A stretch of DNA of 54,427 bases from Silicimonas sp. Lineage in GTDB: Bacteria > Pseudomonadota > Alphaproteobacteria > Rhodobacterales > Rhodobacteraceae. Of this stretch, positions 21,064-29,279 are shown piece after piece. The translations under genes and the position numbers were made by a program. The stretch is taken from contig JAJDZT010000072.1 of the NCBI GenBank assembly GCA_022824525.1, forward strand, positions 1 through 54,427. Direction: 5' to 3'. Each line of letters starts with the position of its first letter. The stretch's first letter is position 1. The notes under the pieces are model-generated. The model was not told the DNA's origin. It searched no databases and was given only the letters and a program-made list of their open reading frames with translations.

Positions 21064-21450
21064 TCAAAGCCGCCCCACGATGGCTTCGATGGCTTGCTTC
21101 AGGTCGGCGGTCTGGAACGGTTTCGGTAAGTAGTTGTTCATACCAAGTTGTTTGCCCTTGTTGATAACCGCGGGATCCGCGCGGCCGGTGATCAGCAGAA
21201 ACCCGGTTTTCTGCGTCTGCGGTGTGGCGCGCATGTAATGCAGAAGGTGCAGGCCATCCATTTCCGGCATGTTGTAGTCTGAGATTACCAGATGAACGGG
21301 CGATTGCTGGATCGCGGCAAGCGCGGTTTTGCCATCTCCCGCAGTTGCAACATTCTGGATGCCGATGGCATCGAGCGCTTGAGTGATCAGGCCGCGGCTG
21401 GTGGACATGTCGTCGACAACCATAACTCGGAGCTTCTCTCTTAAGGACAT
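21064..21450 (-). CDS. cheY: CheY-like response regulator, single receiver domain
   Basis: The 128-aa protein is only a receiver domain: acidic pair in VVDDMS (13-14), phosphoacceptor Asp58 in SDYNMPEMDG, Thr in LLITGRAD and Lys110 in YLPKPF. It would be phosphorylated by the CheA of this operon and act on the flagellar motor or compete for phosphate. The ATG at 21450 starts 20 bases after the cheR stop; longer in-frame starts would overlap cheR and add an unlikely extension. It is one of two CheY proteins in the operon. Confidence 0.9.
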   Translation of the reverse strand: MSLREKLRVMVVDDMSTSRGLITQALDAIGIQNVATAGDGKTALAAIQQSPVHLVISDYNMPEMDGLHLLHYMRATPQTQKTGFLLITGRADPAVINKGKQLGMNNYLPKPFQTADLKQAIEAIVGRL

Positions 21451-21469
21451 TGGGTTCGACCTGTTTCTG

Positions 21470-22285
21470 TTAGAGTTTTCTGTATGTTGTGACGCCAACC
21501 GCTTCCAAGCCGGTATCGTCGAGCGGATGAACGCGTTCCGAATGCCCTAGCATAAGCAGGCCACCTCGACGCAGTAGCGCGTGAAACCGGGGCCAGAGCT
21601 TCGTTTGTGTCGCGTCGTCGAAATAGATCACGACATTGCGGCAGAGGATCACCTCGAACGGGCCCTTCATCGGCCAACCTGGTCCGTTCAAGTTCAGGTG
21701 GCGGAATCTGACGAGTTGCTTGACCTGATCGCTGACACGGAAGTACCCATCCTTTTGCCTCTCGAAAAAACGGGACCGGTCCTGCGGCGGCACACCTTCG
21801 ATCTCGTTTGCCGGATAAACGCCTTCGCTGGCTTTCGAGAGGATGTTCCGATCTATGTCCGTGGCGAGAATGAGAATATCTCGTTCCGCAGCGTTGGGGA
21901 TGGCTTTCAGAATTTCGATGGCCAGCGAGTAGGGTTCTTGTCCCTTGGAGCATCCTGCAGACCAGAACCTCAGGCGCTCCTTTGGAGGTGTGGCCAGGAA
22001 GCTTTCGCGTATCGTATCGAAATGGTGACGCTCCCGAAAGAAATGGGAAACATTCGTCGTGAGAGCCGAGATCAGATTTTGCGTTTCGACGCTGTCGCCT
22101 TCCAGTGCCGCGAGATAGGCGCCGCATTCGCCAATCCCGAGATCGCGCATGCGACGCGCAACACGCGACTGAACGAGCGAACGCTTGGCCTCGGGAATTG
22201 CGAGGCCAGCTTCATGAGCGGCAATCTGAAGAATCTTGCGGAAGTCAGCATCTTTGAGCGTTATCCCGACCTCGGTGTTCGTCAT
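21470..22285 (-). CDS. cheR: chemotaxis protein methyltransferase CheR
   Basis: The 271-aa enzyme methylates receptor glutamates with S-adenosylmethionine. The N-terminal all-helical domain precedes the SAM-binding fold: TNVSHFFRE (about 78-86), FWSAGCSKGQEPYSLA and ILATDIDRNIL are visible, as is CRNVVIYFD. It overlaps cheW by four bases. No receptor gene or CheB methylesterase is present in the window, so its targets and the opposing esterase must be encoded elsewhere. Confidence 0.94.
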   Translation of the reverse strand: MTNTEVGITLKDADFRKILQIAAHEAGLAIPEAKRSLVQSRVARRMRDLGIGECGAYLAALEGDSVETQNLISALTTNVSHFFRERHHFDTIRESFLATPPKERLRFWSAGCSKGQEPYSLAIEILKAIPNAAERDILILATDIDRNILSKASEGVYPANEIEGVPPQDRSRFFERQKDGYFRVSDQVKQLVRFRHLNLNGPGWPMKGPFEVILCRNVVIYFDDATQTKLWPRFHALLRRGGLLMLGHSERVHPLDDTGLEAVGVTTYRKL

Positions 22286-22770
22286 GCTGCGATCTCGTCT
22301 CCCGTGGGCAAAACAACTTCCAAGTCAAGGAGCCTGACCATTCGATCATCGAGGATCGTCAGCGCCTTCACGAACGGGGCTTTCGCAGAGGTCGCAACAT
22401 CAGGAGGAGGCTGCAATTGATCTTTTGTGAAGGATAATATGTCCGACACGGCATCCACCCTGAGCCCCATCACGCGCGTGCCGACATCCACCACGATGAT
22501 GACGTTTCGTTCCTCCGGCTCGGTTTCTTCAAGACCAAGCCGCATGGCGAGATCGACAACGGGGAGAACCGTCCCACGCAGGTTGATGACGCCGCGGACA
22601 AATCGCGGTGCATGAGGAAGAGACGTTGTTCTGGTCCAGCCGCGAATTTCGCGGACGGCCATGATTTCAACAGAGTACTCGCTTTCACCGATCCGAAAGG
22701 AAAGGAATTCCGTTTGTTCGGCGCGGCTTGTGTCAACCGTCACGTTTTCTCGTTCGCTGAGGTTGGTCAT
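22282..22770 (-). CDS. cheW: chemotaxis coupling protein CheW
   Basis: The 162-aa scaffold links CheA to receptors. It shows the family's segments FLSFRIGESEYSVEIMAVRE (around 22-41), RGVINLRGTVLPVVDLAMRL and DVGTRVMGLRVDAVSD. The ATG at 22770 follows AAGGAGGCG, which decides the start over an upstream in-frame codon that lies inside cheA. CheA and CheW are adjacent with the stop and start only bases apart. Confidence 0.93.
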   Translation of the reverse strand: MTNLSERENVTVDTSRAEQTEFLSFRIGESEYSVEIMAVREIRGWTRTTSLPHAPRFVRGVINLRGTVLPVVDLAMRLGLEETEPEERNVIIVVDVGTRVMGLRVDAVSDILSFTKDQLQPPPDVATSAKAPFVKALTILDDRMVRLLDLEVVLPTGDEIAA

Positions 22771-22771
22771 C

Positions 22772-24982
22772 TCAGGACGCCTCCTTCTGAGTTGCATCAA
22801 ATGTGACCCCGGCCGCGCTTGCCGCAATATCGCTGGCGTCAAGAATGAGAGCTATTTTTCCGTCGCCAAGAATGGTCGCAGCCGCGACGCCTCGAACGCG
22901 TCCGTAACTTTCCTGCAGACCCTTGATGACCACCTGTCGTTGATCCTCGATCGTGTCGACGAGGACTGCGACCAGCTTGCCTTCTTCCGGGGAAATGAGC
23001 AGTGCGATCGTGTCTTTCTCAAAAGCCAGCGCGGATCGATACCCAAGCTCCTTGCCGAGATCGAGGACCGGTACGAACTTTTCACGCACACACAGGACGA
23101 CTTGTCCGGGGCCCACATGCCGCAAATCGTTTTCGGTCAAGGACAGTGTTTCGACGATGGCATTGAGGGGCACAACGAGTGTTTCCCCTGCAACTGTCAC
23201 AACCATCCCGTCGAGAACGGCAAGCGTCAAAGGCAAAGAAATGGTGAACTTGGTTCCAACGCCAGCCGTGGACTCGATGGCAATACGCCCGCCGAGAGCC
23301 GTGATCTGAGTTTTGACCACGTCCATCCCGACACCGCGGCCGGAAAGAGAGGAGACCTCATCGGCAGTTGAAAATCCAGGCAGGAAGAGAAGCTGATCAA
23401 TTTCACTGTCACTGAGATTGGCGTCTTCCGGAACAAGCCCCTTCGCGAGCGCGATGTTCAAGACTTTTTGCCGGTTGATGCCGCCGCCATCATCGGAAAC
23501 CTCGATAACGACTCTGCCGGATCTATGGGCGGCCGCCAAACGGATTTCACCCTGCCGCGGCTTTCCGTTTGCAATCCTTGTCTCCGTCGGCTCCAACCCG
23601 TGATCCACCGCATTTCTGATCATATGCGTCAGCGGGTCCGCAAGGCTCTCGATCGCGGTTTTGTCGATTTCGGTGGTCTCGCCTTCCGTGGTGAGGCGGA
23701 CGGATTTGTCGACGGCAGCCGAGGCTTCGCGCACAATCCGCGACATCCTCTGGAAAAGCGATTTGACCGGCTGTGCGCGGATCATCATCACGCTTTCCTG
23801 AATGTTCCGCGTGAGTTGCATGAATTCGTCCAGCCCCGCCGACACAGGCGAATTGGGGGGAATATTCTCTTCTGCAATCGATTGGGAGAGCATCGCCTGA
23901 TTGATGACGAGCTCGCCTACGAGATTTACGAGGCGTTCAATTCTGTCGAGGTCGACCCGCACTGTGGGCGAAGACTTCGTTGCTGCTTTCGCGGCCGGCG
24001 CGGCGGGTTTGTCCGACTTTTGCGCAGGCTTGGGAGGGACCGGATCAGGTGCAGCGACGATCGGGGGAGGGGGTGTTGGGGTGTCCTCAGGTACAGGGCC
24101 AGAAAGCTCCGCATGCGCGTCCGGTTCGGATGGTTCCACGACGTCCGGCTCCGACTGCCCGGAGACCACTTCGAAGTGACAGAGGCCCGTGGCAAACTCG
24201 AATATCTCGTTGACGGCCGCAGGAGTTGCTTCAGTATCGATCCGAATTTCCCACGCAAGGCGGTCACCAAACGAATTGAGGTCGTCGACCGACTTGGGCG
24301 GGTCAAACCTCGGAGTGATGTGGCACTGACCCAGGTCCGCCAAGGATTTCAACAGATAGAGAGGCTCGTTTCCACTTTCGTATAGCTCGGGTTCGGGTTT
24401 GAAGCGCACCAAAAGCTGACCAGCCTCTGGCTGTTCCGGCTCCGGCGGGGCGACTGGCAGATTATCGAGAGGTGGGAGGTCAGGCAGACTGGGTGATCCA
24501 AGATCGGCTGCGTCCGGCGCATCACCTCCAAGATCGTCGAGGCTCAGCGTCATTGGCTGAAAGTCGATTTCCGGCGCGTCTTCTTCCTCCGATTCTTCTG
24601 CCGCGAAGGTTGAAAGTTCGGCGATCAATGCCTCCGAAGCGGCCGTGTCGAACTCTTCTCCGTCTCGTGAGCAACGGATCAGATCGGAAAGCATGTCGCC
24701 GCATCGCAGGAACAGCTGGACGAGGTCGTCGGTGATTTCCAGGTCGCCTGCGCGACACGCGTCCATGACAGTTTCGAACTGGTGTGCGAAGGCCACCAAC
24801 TCATCCAGGCCAAAGGCACCGGCGCCGCCCTTTATCGAATGGACCGCACGGAACGCGACATTGATCGTTTCGGCATCATGTTCGCCGTCGGCCATGCTTT
24901 GCAGGGCATCGATCAGTGCTTCATGCAGCTCTTCACATTCGATGAAGAACGATGCCATGATTTCCTGCATGGGATCCGACAT
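22772..24982 (-). CDS. cheA: chemotaxis sensor histidine kinase CheA
   Basis: The 736-aa kinase has the P1 HPt domain with phosphorylatable His48 (AFRAVHSIKGGAGAFG), an acidic and proline-rich linker in the first 350 residues, a P3 dimerisation region with a VNLVGELVINQAML motif, an HATPase domain (DPLTHMIRNAVDHGLE, GRGVGMDVV) and a CheW-like P5 domain at the end. AGGAGGGCG precedes the ATG at 24982. It would phosphorylate the two CheY proteins. The linker is longer than in E. coli, as is common in alphaproteobacteria. Confidence 0.94.
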   Translation of the reverse strand: MSDPMQEIMASFFIECEELHEALIDALQSMADGEHDAETINVAFRAVHSIKGGAGAFGLDELVAFAHQFETVMDACRAGDLEITDDLVQLFLRCGDMLSDLIRCSRDGEEFDTAASEALIAELSTFAAEESEEEDAPEIDFQPMTLSLDDLGGDAPDAADLGSPSLPDLPPLDNLPVAPPEPEQPEAGQLLVRFKPEPELYESGNEPLYLLKSLADLGQCHITPRFDPPKSVDDLNSFGDRLAWEIRIDTEATPAAVNEIFEFATGLCHFEVVSGQSEPDVVEPSEPDAHAELSGPVPEDTPTPPPPIVAAPDPVPPKPAQKSDKPAAPAAKAATKSSPTVRVDLDRIERLVNLVGELVINQAMLSQSIAEENIPPNSPVSAGLDEFMQLTRNIQESVMMIRAQPVKSLFQRMSRIVREASAAVDKSVRLTTEGETTEIDKTAIESLADPLTHMIRNAVDHGLEPTETRIANGKPRQGEIRLAAAHRSGRVVIEVSDDGGGINRQKVLNIALAKGLVPEDANLSDSEIDQLLFLPGFSTADEVSSLSGRGVGMDVVKTQITALGGRIAIESTAGVGTKFTISLPLTLAVLDGMVVTVAGETLVVPLNAIVETLSLTENDLRHVGPGQVVLCVREKFVPVLDLGKELGYRSALAFEKDTIALLISPEEGKLVAVLVDTIEDQRQVVIKGLQESYGRVRGVAAATILGDGKIALILDASDIAASAAGVTFDATQKEAS

Positions 24983-24993
24983 GACGCGCCCTC

Positions 24994-25359
24994 CTAACCA
25001 GCGACCATTCGAAGAGCGCGCACAAGCTTGTCTTGCGCGAAAGGTTTCACGATCCATCCGGTGGCTCCGGCATCGCGAGCCCGCGTTTTCAGATCGGCGG
25101 AACTTTCGGTCGTCAGAACAAGGATCGGGGTCGTCTTGGTGTCGTCTCGGGCGCGAACAGCGTCAATGAACCCAAAACCATCAAGGCGCGGCATGTTGAT
25201 GTCTGTTATGATTACGTCCGGTTCCATGCCATCCAGCACTTCGAGCCCGTGTTCGCCGTCTTCGGCAAGCTGTACATCGAAACCTTCCGAACTGAGTGCG
25301 AGCGTGATCATGTCGCGCATGGTTCGGCTGTCATCGACGGCCAGGACGGAAATATTCAT
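24994..25359 (-). CDS. cheY: CheY-like response regulator, single receiver domain
   Basis: A 121-aa receiver with Asp9-Asp10 (AVDDSRTMR), phosphoacceptor Asp53 (TDINMPRLDGFGF), Thr in LVLTTES and Lys105 (WIVKPF). The SRTMR after the acidic pair is typical of motor-binding CheY proteins. It overlaps the STAS gene by four bases and precedes cheA by a few bases, so it is probably the main output regulator of the operon. Confidence 0.93.
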   Translation of the reverse strand: MNISVLAVDDSRTMRDMITLALSSEGFDVQLAEDGEHGLEVLDGMEPDVIITDINMPRLDGFGFIDAVRARDDTKTTPILVLTTESSADLKTRARDAGATGWIVKPFAQDKLVRALRMVAG

Positions 25360-25631
25360 GCCGCATTCTCCAGTAGCGTGTCGGGGGTAAGGCCAAGGCG
25401 GCCCAAGTCTTCGATCATTTCAGGGGAGGCATCTTCGATCGTGACGCTATGCCCGCCAGAGTTCCAAACAGCGGCGACGGACATCAACGTTTCCACACAG
25501 AGGGCTCCGATCATCTTTACTTCGGAACCGTCCAGGACGAGATCCTCATCCTGCATTTCGATCAATGATTTTCGAAGTTCTGGCGCTGCTGCCGTATCAA
25601 GCTTCGACGCAAGCGCGACCCGTTTCACCAT
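25356..25631 (-). CDS. STAS-domain protein, first gene of the chemotaxis operon
   Basis: The 91-aa product fits the STAS/anti-sigma-antagonist fold (LDTAAAPELRKSLIEMQ, then DLVLDGSEVKMIGALCVETL). The residue after the first strand pair is Ser/Glu-rich, but I cannot decide whether it is phosphorylated. A STAS protein at the head of a che operon is found in several alphaproteobacteria and may tune CheA. It overlaps cheY by four bases. Family confidence is good, function is inference. Confidence 0.8.
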   Translation of the reverse strand: MVKRVALASKLDTAAAPELRKSLIEMQDEDLVLDGSEVKMIGALCVETLMSVAAVWNSGGHSVTIEDASPEMIEDLGRLGLTPDTLLENAA

Positions 25632-25738
25632 TCCAATACCTCGACCCTTGGCATCTTTCCGAGGGAAAGCCCCCGGAATGTCTGCTGCTTAAGGTCGGTG
25701 CCGTTAAGATGGCGTTACTCAAATCGCATCGATTGAGG

Positions 25739-26704
25739 TTACTGGCGCATCAAACCCTGAAGATGCGATCTAAGTCCTTCGAGAGCGGCAAAATCGTCCT
25801 CAACAATATCCACTCGAAAGTTATTCATGAATCCGGCAAAGCGACCTTTGTCGCGAAAGGCCGCAGCGAATCCGAACTGGTCAAAATAGGGTTCCATCGC
25901 GCGCGCAACCCCACCGATCAAGGAGACACCGCCGAACGGCAGATGGATGAGAGACAAGTTGCCTGCGACAGTACCGAGAATGCGAACGAACCAGCGGACG
26001 GCGTCCTCGGCAATTGGATCTGTGTCGGCCGATCCCATGATGTCGGCTGCACGTTTCTCCGTCCGTGTTCCGGCCTCGCTTTGAAGCCAGGCATAGATAT
26101 GCTCCAGCCCGCGGCCCGACAAAACATCCTCAATGGCAGGGAAACCGTGCGAAGTTTCGACAAACTTGAGAAGCCTTAACTCCTCTTCGGTTCGCAGAGG
26201 CATGTTTGCATGCCCGGCTTCCGAGGGGGGAACGACACGCCCGTTCGGTGTCTCGAGAACTACCGCGGCGTTAAAGCCGGTGCCCACACCGATCACGAGT
26301 CGTGTCCCGTGTTCGGCGATGGGCCCGTCGACCACTGTCTTCAGGTTTTCCGGAGCGATCCGCCCCATGGCGTGTCCCTGGGCCTGAAGGTCATTCAGTA
26401 CCGCCACTGTCTCGGCGCGCGTAACTTCGGCAAGCATTTCAGGGTCTGCAGACCAGTCGAGATTGGTCAAGGTCCCCCGGCCATCGCGGACCGGTCCTGC
26501 GATGGCAACCGCTGCACCAGCGCAATCGACCTTCTCGTCATCGAGATAGGCGGTCAGAACGCCGCCCAAGCCGGCGAAATCCTTGTTGGCGAATTTGCGC
26601 ACCGTGTCTTTCAACAGACGCTCAGCATCTGCCAGCGCGACCCGGGTATTCGTGCCGCCGACGTCGGCGACCAGCGACAGCGTGTCGGCAGGATACTTGG
26701 ACAT
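25739..26704 (-). CDS. glk: glucokinase
   Basis: Phosphorylates glucose released by the intracellular glucosidases of the neighbouring genes. The 321-aa protein shows the ATP-binding ADVGGTNTRVALAD motif (13-26), VIGVGTGFNAAVV and further glucokinase features. The ATG at 26704 (MSKYPADTL) follows CGGAGATAATCCC five bases after the beta-glucosidase stop. It is the last gene of the lacI-bgl-glk operon. No substrate-specific change is evident. Confidence 0.92.
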   Translation of the reverse strand: MSKYPADTLSLVADVGGTNTRVALADAERLLKDTVRKFANKDFAGLGGVLTAYLDDEKVDCAGAAVAIAGPVRDGRGTLTNLDWSADPEMLAEVTRAETVAVLNDLQAQGHAMGRIAPENLKTVVDGPIAEHGTRLVIGVGTGFNAAVVLETPNGRVVPPSEAGHANMPLRTEEELRLLKFVETSHGFPAIEDVLSGRGLEHIYAWLQSEAGTRTEKRAADIMGSADTDPIAEDAVRWFVRILGTVAGNLSLIHLPFGGVSLIGGVARAMEPYFDQFGFAAAFRDKGRFAGFMNNFRVDIVEDDFAALEGLRSHLQGLMRQ

Positions 26705-26708
26705 GGGA

Positions 26709-28034
26709 TTATCTCCGAAATGCGGCAGCAAGCGCGTGATAGGAATTTTTCGGACTGCGTTTCAAGGTGTCGAAATCGACGTGAACGGCCCCGAAACGCT
26801 TTTCATAGCCGAAGGCCCACTCGTAATTGTCGAGAAGTGACCAAAGGAAATACCCCTGAACGGGCACGCCTTCCCGGATCGCCTCTCTGACCGCTTCGAG
26901 GTGGTCGCCGATGTAGGCTTGACGATCGGTGTCGTCGATGGAGCCATCCGCACCAAGCTTGTCATGTGCGGCCATCCCGTTTTCCGTCACGTACAGGGGC
27001 AGGTCTCCTGTATACTCATCACGGGTGCGTAGAAGAAAGTCGCGGAGACCGTCAGGGTAGGTTTCCCAGCCAATCGAGTTCTTCGGCAATGGTCCTTCCA
27101 CCTGAGCATAGCGGGGCCAGGCACCTTCTCCCTCCGTCAGAAGCGAGCGGGTATAGTAGTTGATGCCGCACCAGTCGACCGGAGAGGTGATCGTGCCGAA
27201 ATCGTTCTGCCACCCGCTGGGAAGGTGCTGTTCCAATCCTTCCAGTACAAGGTCGGGATACGCGCCCTTGAAAAGGCCGCCCATGAAGAACCGATTGTAT
27301 ATGGCGTCATAGCGCTCCGCAGCGGCCTTCGACGCGGGGCTGTCATCCGCCGGCGTTGCCCATTCCAGATTGCAAACGGCACCTAGATTCGTGGCACCAG
27401 TTGCCCGGATCGCCTGCACGGCCGTGCCATGGGCGAGAAGAATATGATGCATCGCACGCGCTGTCGCACGGATGTCGCGCAGACCGGGCGCGTGCGCTCC
27501 CACGAAATGGCTGAGCCACCCGACGCACCAGGGCTCGTTGATGGTTGCGGTCGACCAGACGCGATCTCCGATCCGGTCCATGATCACCGTCGCATAATCC
27601 GCGAACCATTGTGCGATATCGCGGTTGCGCCAGCCACCCAAGTCCGCCAGCACCGATGGCAATTCCCAGTGATACAGGGTCAAGGCCGGTTTCAGCCCGC
27701 GGGCAAGCAGCCCATCCACCAACCGGTCATAGAAGTCGAGGCCTTCGGAATTCACCTGACCGCGACCTTCCGGCAGAACGCGTGCCCACGAGGTCGAGAA
27801 CCGATAGACATCGACATTGAGTCCCTGAAGCAGGTCAAGGTCTTCATCCAGCCGGTGGTAATGATCGCAGGCGATCGCGCCATCCTCACCGCGCACGACA
27901 TTGCCCGGTGTCGCGGCAAAATCGTCCCAATGCGTCCGCCCGGCACCGCCGAACGCGTGTCCTTCGATTTGATAACTCGAAGTGGCGGCCCCGAAGAGGA
28001 AGCCCTCCGGGAAGTCTGCTCTGGTGAGGTTCAT
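26709..28034 (-). CDS. GH1 beta-glucosidase
   Basis: The 441-aa enzyme is a family 1 glycoside hydrolase: the acid/base Glu167 is in TINEPWC and the nucleophile Glu351 is in YVTENGMA. The N-terminus FPEGFLFGAATSSYQIEG is also standard. It has no signal peptide, so it acts in the cytoplasm on beta-glucosides. It follows the LacI-type regulator by four bases and precedes glucokinase. It joins alpha- and beta-glucoside use within one regulon. Confidence 0.94.
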   Translation of the reverse strand: MNLTRADFPEGFLFGAATSSYQIEGHAFGGAGRTHWDDFAATPGNVVRGEDGAIACDHYHRLDEDLDLLQGLNVDVYRFSTSWARVLPEGRGQVNSEGLDFYDRLVDGLLARGLKPALTLYHWELPSVLADLGGWRNRDIAQWFADYATVIMDRIGDRVWSTATINEPWCVGWLSHFVGAHAPGLRDIRATARAMHHILLAHGTAVQAIRATGATNLGAVCNLEWATPADDSPASKAAAERYDAIYNRFFMGGLFKGAYPDLVLEGLEQHLPSGWQNDFGTITSPVDWCGINYYTRSLLTEGEGAWPRYAQVEGPLPKNSIGWETYPDGLRDFLLRTRDEYTGDLPLYVTENGMAAHDKLGADGSIDDTDRQAYIGDHLEAVREAIREGVPVQGYFLWSLLDNYEWAFGYEKRFGAVHVDFDTLKRSPKNSYHALAAAFRR

Positions 28035-28038
28035 GATG

Positions 28039-29088
28039 CTATCCTTGCTTCAGGAAACGGCGCATCGCCGGAGCGGGTCCGGTCGATTGTCCGATCGTGA
28101 GTTCCGCTTCGAGAAGTACGTGTTGTGGCTCTTTGTCTGGGTTCGCGATGGTCTGCAGAAGCATTTCCGCCGACATATGGCCTGCGTCTCGTACGGACGA
28201 CCGAACTGCCGTGTAGGTCGGTATATCGCCTTCATTTCGAAAGTAACTCAGGTCGTCGTCGTGGATCAGGACCGAAACGTCATCTGCCATCGACAGCCCG
28301 GCATCGCTCAGAGCCCGCCGCGCACCAATCGCGGGAATGATGGACGAGACCAGTACCGCCGTGGGCGGTTCGGGCATCTCAAGAAACTCGCGCATGCTCG
28401 AATAGCCGTAGTTCTCGCTCATCTCGGCGTGGCGGACGAGGTCGTCGCAAACCTCTATTCCACGACTTGCAAGGGCATCGCGCATCCCGGCAAGGCGACG
28501 GGACGCAAAATCCATGTCGGCCAGGCCGTTTATGAAGGCAATTCGCGTGTGCCCAAGATCGAGCAAAAGCCCGGCAGCGCGCTCGAACGCCCGACGGTTG
28601 TTCACGTCCACCCAATTGTAATCTTCGCCCACGACGCTCGACCGACCGTGAACAACGAAGGGCAGGTTGAGCTCCTTCATCAACTCGATTCGCCGATCGT
28701 TCACCTTCGGGCCATGAAGAAGCACACCGTCCACCGCGCGGCGCTTGGCAAGATCGCGGTACGTCGCGACCTCATCCTCATCGCGCACCACGGTCAGCAG
28801 AAGGTCGTAGCCTTCTTCGGCGTAACGCTTGCCGGCGCCTGCTATGAAATCCGCGAATACCGGATTGACCATCTCGTGTTCATTCGAAACGGGCAGCACA
28901 TGCCCGATGGTCATGACGCGCCCCTCCGCAAGGCGCTTCGCACCGGAGTTGGGCGAATAGTTATGGCGTTCTGCCGCTTCAAGAACCCTCTGACGCGTCC
29001 GTTCATTGACTTCCGGATAGCCGTTCAACGCACGGCTTACAGTGGTCGGAGACAATCCGAGATGCTGCGAGAGTTCCTTCAGGTTCAT
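28039..29088 (-). CDS. LacI-family transcriptional regulator of the alpha-glucoside regulon
   Basis: The 349-aa protein has the N-terminal LacI helix-turn-helix (MNLKELSQHLGLSPTTVSRA, 1-20) and hinge, then a periplasmic-binding-like effector domain. It is first in an operon with bgl and glk and diverges from aglE. Palindromes of the AAAGCGCTTT type in the intergenic region are the likely binding sites, so it probably represses both directions in the absence of an alpha-glucoside or its derivative. It corresponds to AglR-type regulators by position. Confidence 0.9.
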   Translation of the reverse strand: MNLKELSQHLGLSPTTVSRALNGYPEVNERTRQRVLEAAERHNYSPNSGAKRLAEGRVMTIGHVLPVSNEHEMVNPVFADFIAGAGKRYAEEGYDLLLTVVRDEDEVATYRDLAKRRAVDGVLLHGPKVNDRRIELMKELNLPFVVHGRSSVVGEDYNWVDVNNRRAFERAAGLLLDLGHTRIAFINGLADMDFASRRLAGMRDALASRGIEVCDDLVRHAEMSENYGYSSMREFLEMPEPPTAVLVSSIIPAIGARRALSDAGLSMADDVSVLIHDDDLSYFRNEGDIPTYTAVRSSVRDAGHMSAEMLLQTIANPDKEPQHVLLEAELTIGQSTGPAPAMRRFLKQG

Positions 29089-29091
29089 TAT

Positions 29092-29105
29092 TCAAAGCGC
29101 TTTCA
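29092..29105. promoter_or_regulatory. LacI-type operator candidate, lacI side
   Basis: TCAAAGCGCTTTCA is centred on CG and contains the perfect 10-base palindrome AAAGCGCTTT. It lies about ten bases upstream of the lacI start, so its occupancy would give autoregulation. LacI proteins of this class bind CG-centred palindromes. Confidence 0.65.
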
Positions 29106-29150
29106 ATTTCCGGACCAAGACTAGGCAAAGCGATCGACGGGGTCAAAGCC

Positions 29151-29162
29151 TTACTCGAGTAA
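29151..29162. promoter_or_regulatory. 12-base perfect palindrome in the agl divergent region
   Basis: TTACTCGAGTAA lies between the two AAAGCGCTTT sites. It is CG-centred too but differs in flank, so it may bind another regulator or be a lower-affinity site. Spacing to the lacI-side operator is about 57 bases and to the agl-side operator about 66 bases, centre to centre. A TTGACA hexamer at 29181-29186, on the agl side, could be a -35 element, but no convincing -10 follows. Confidence 0.45.
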
Positions 29163-29216
29163 ACTCCCATAAAAAGTACGTTGACAAGCCTAGCAGGCTG
29201 AGCGACGGTGGCGCAT

Positions 29217-29230
29217 CCAAAGCGCTTTGG
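29217..29230. promoter_or_regulatory. LacI-type operator candidate, aglE side
   Basis: CCAAAGCGCTTTGG is a perfect 14-base palindrome about 50 bases before the aglE start, downstream of the TTGACA hexamer. It shares its core with the lacI-side site, so the two are probably bound by the same repressor, about 125 bases apart, and could support looping. Confidence 0.72.
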
Positions 29231-29279
29231 CAGGACACAGCTCCGCAAGCGCCGAAGTGGAAACCTTGGGAGGTACATC

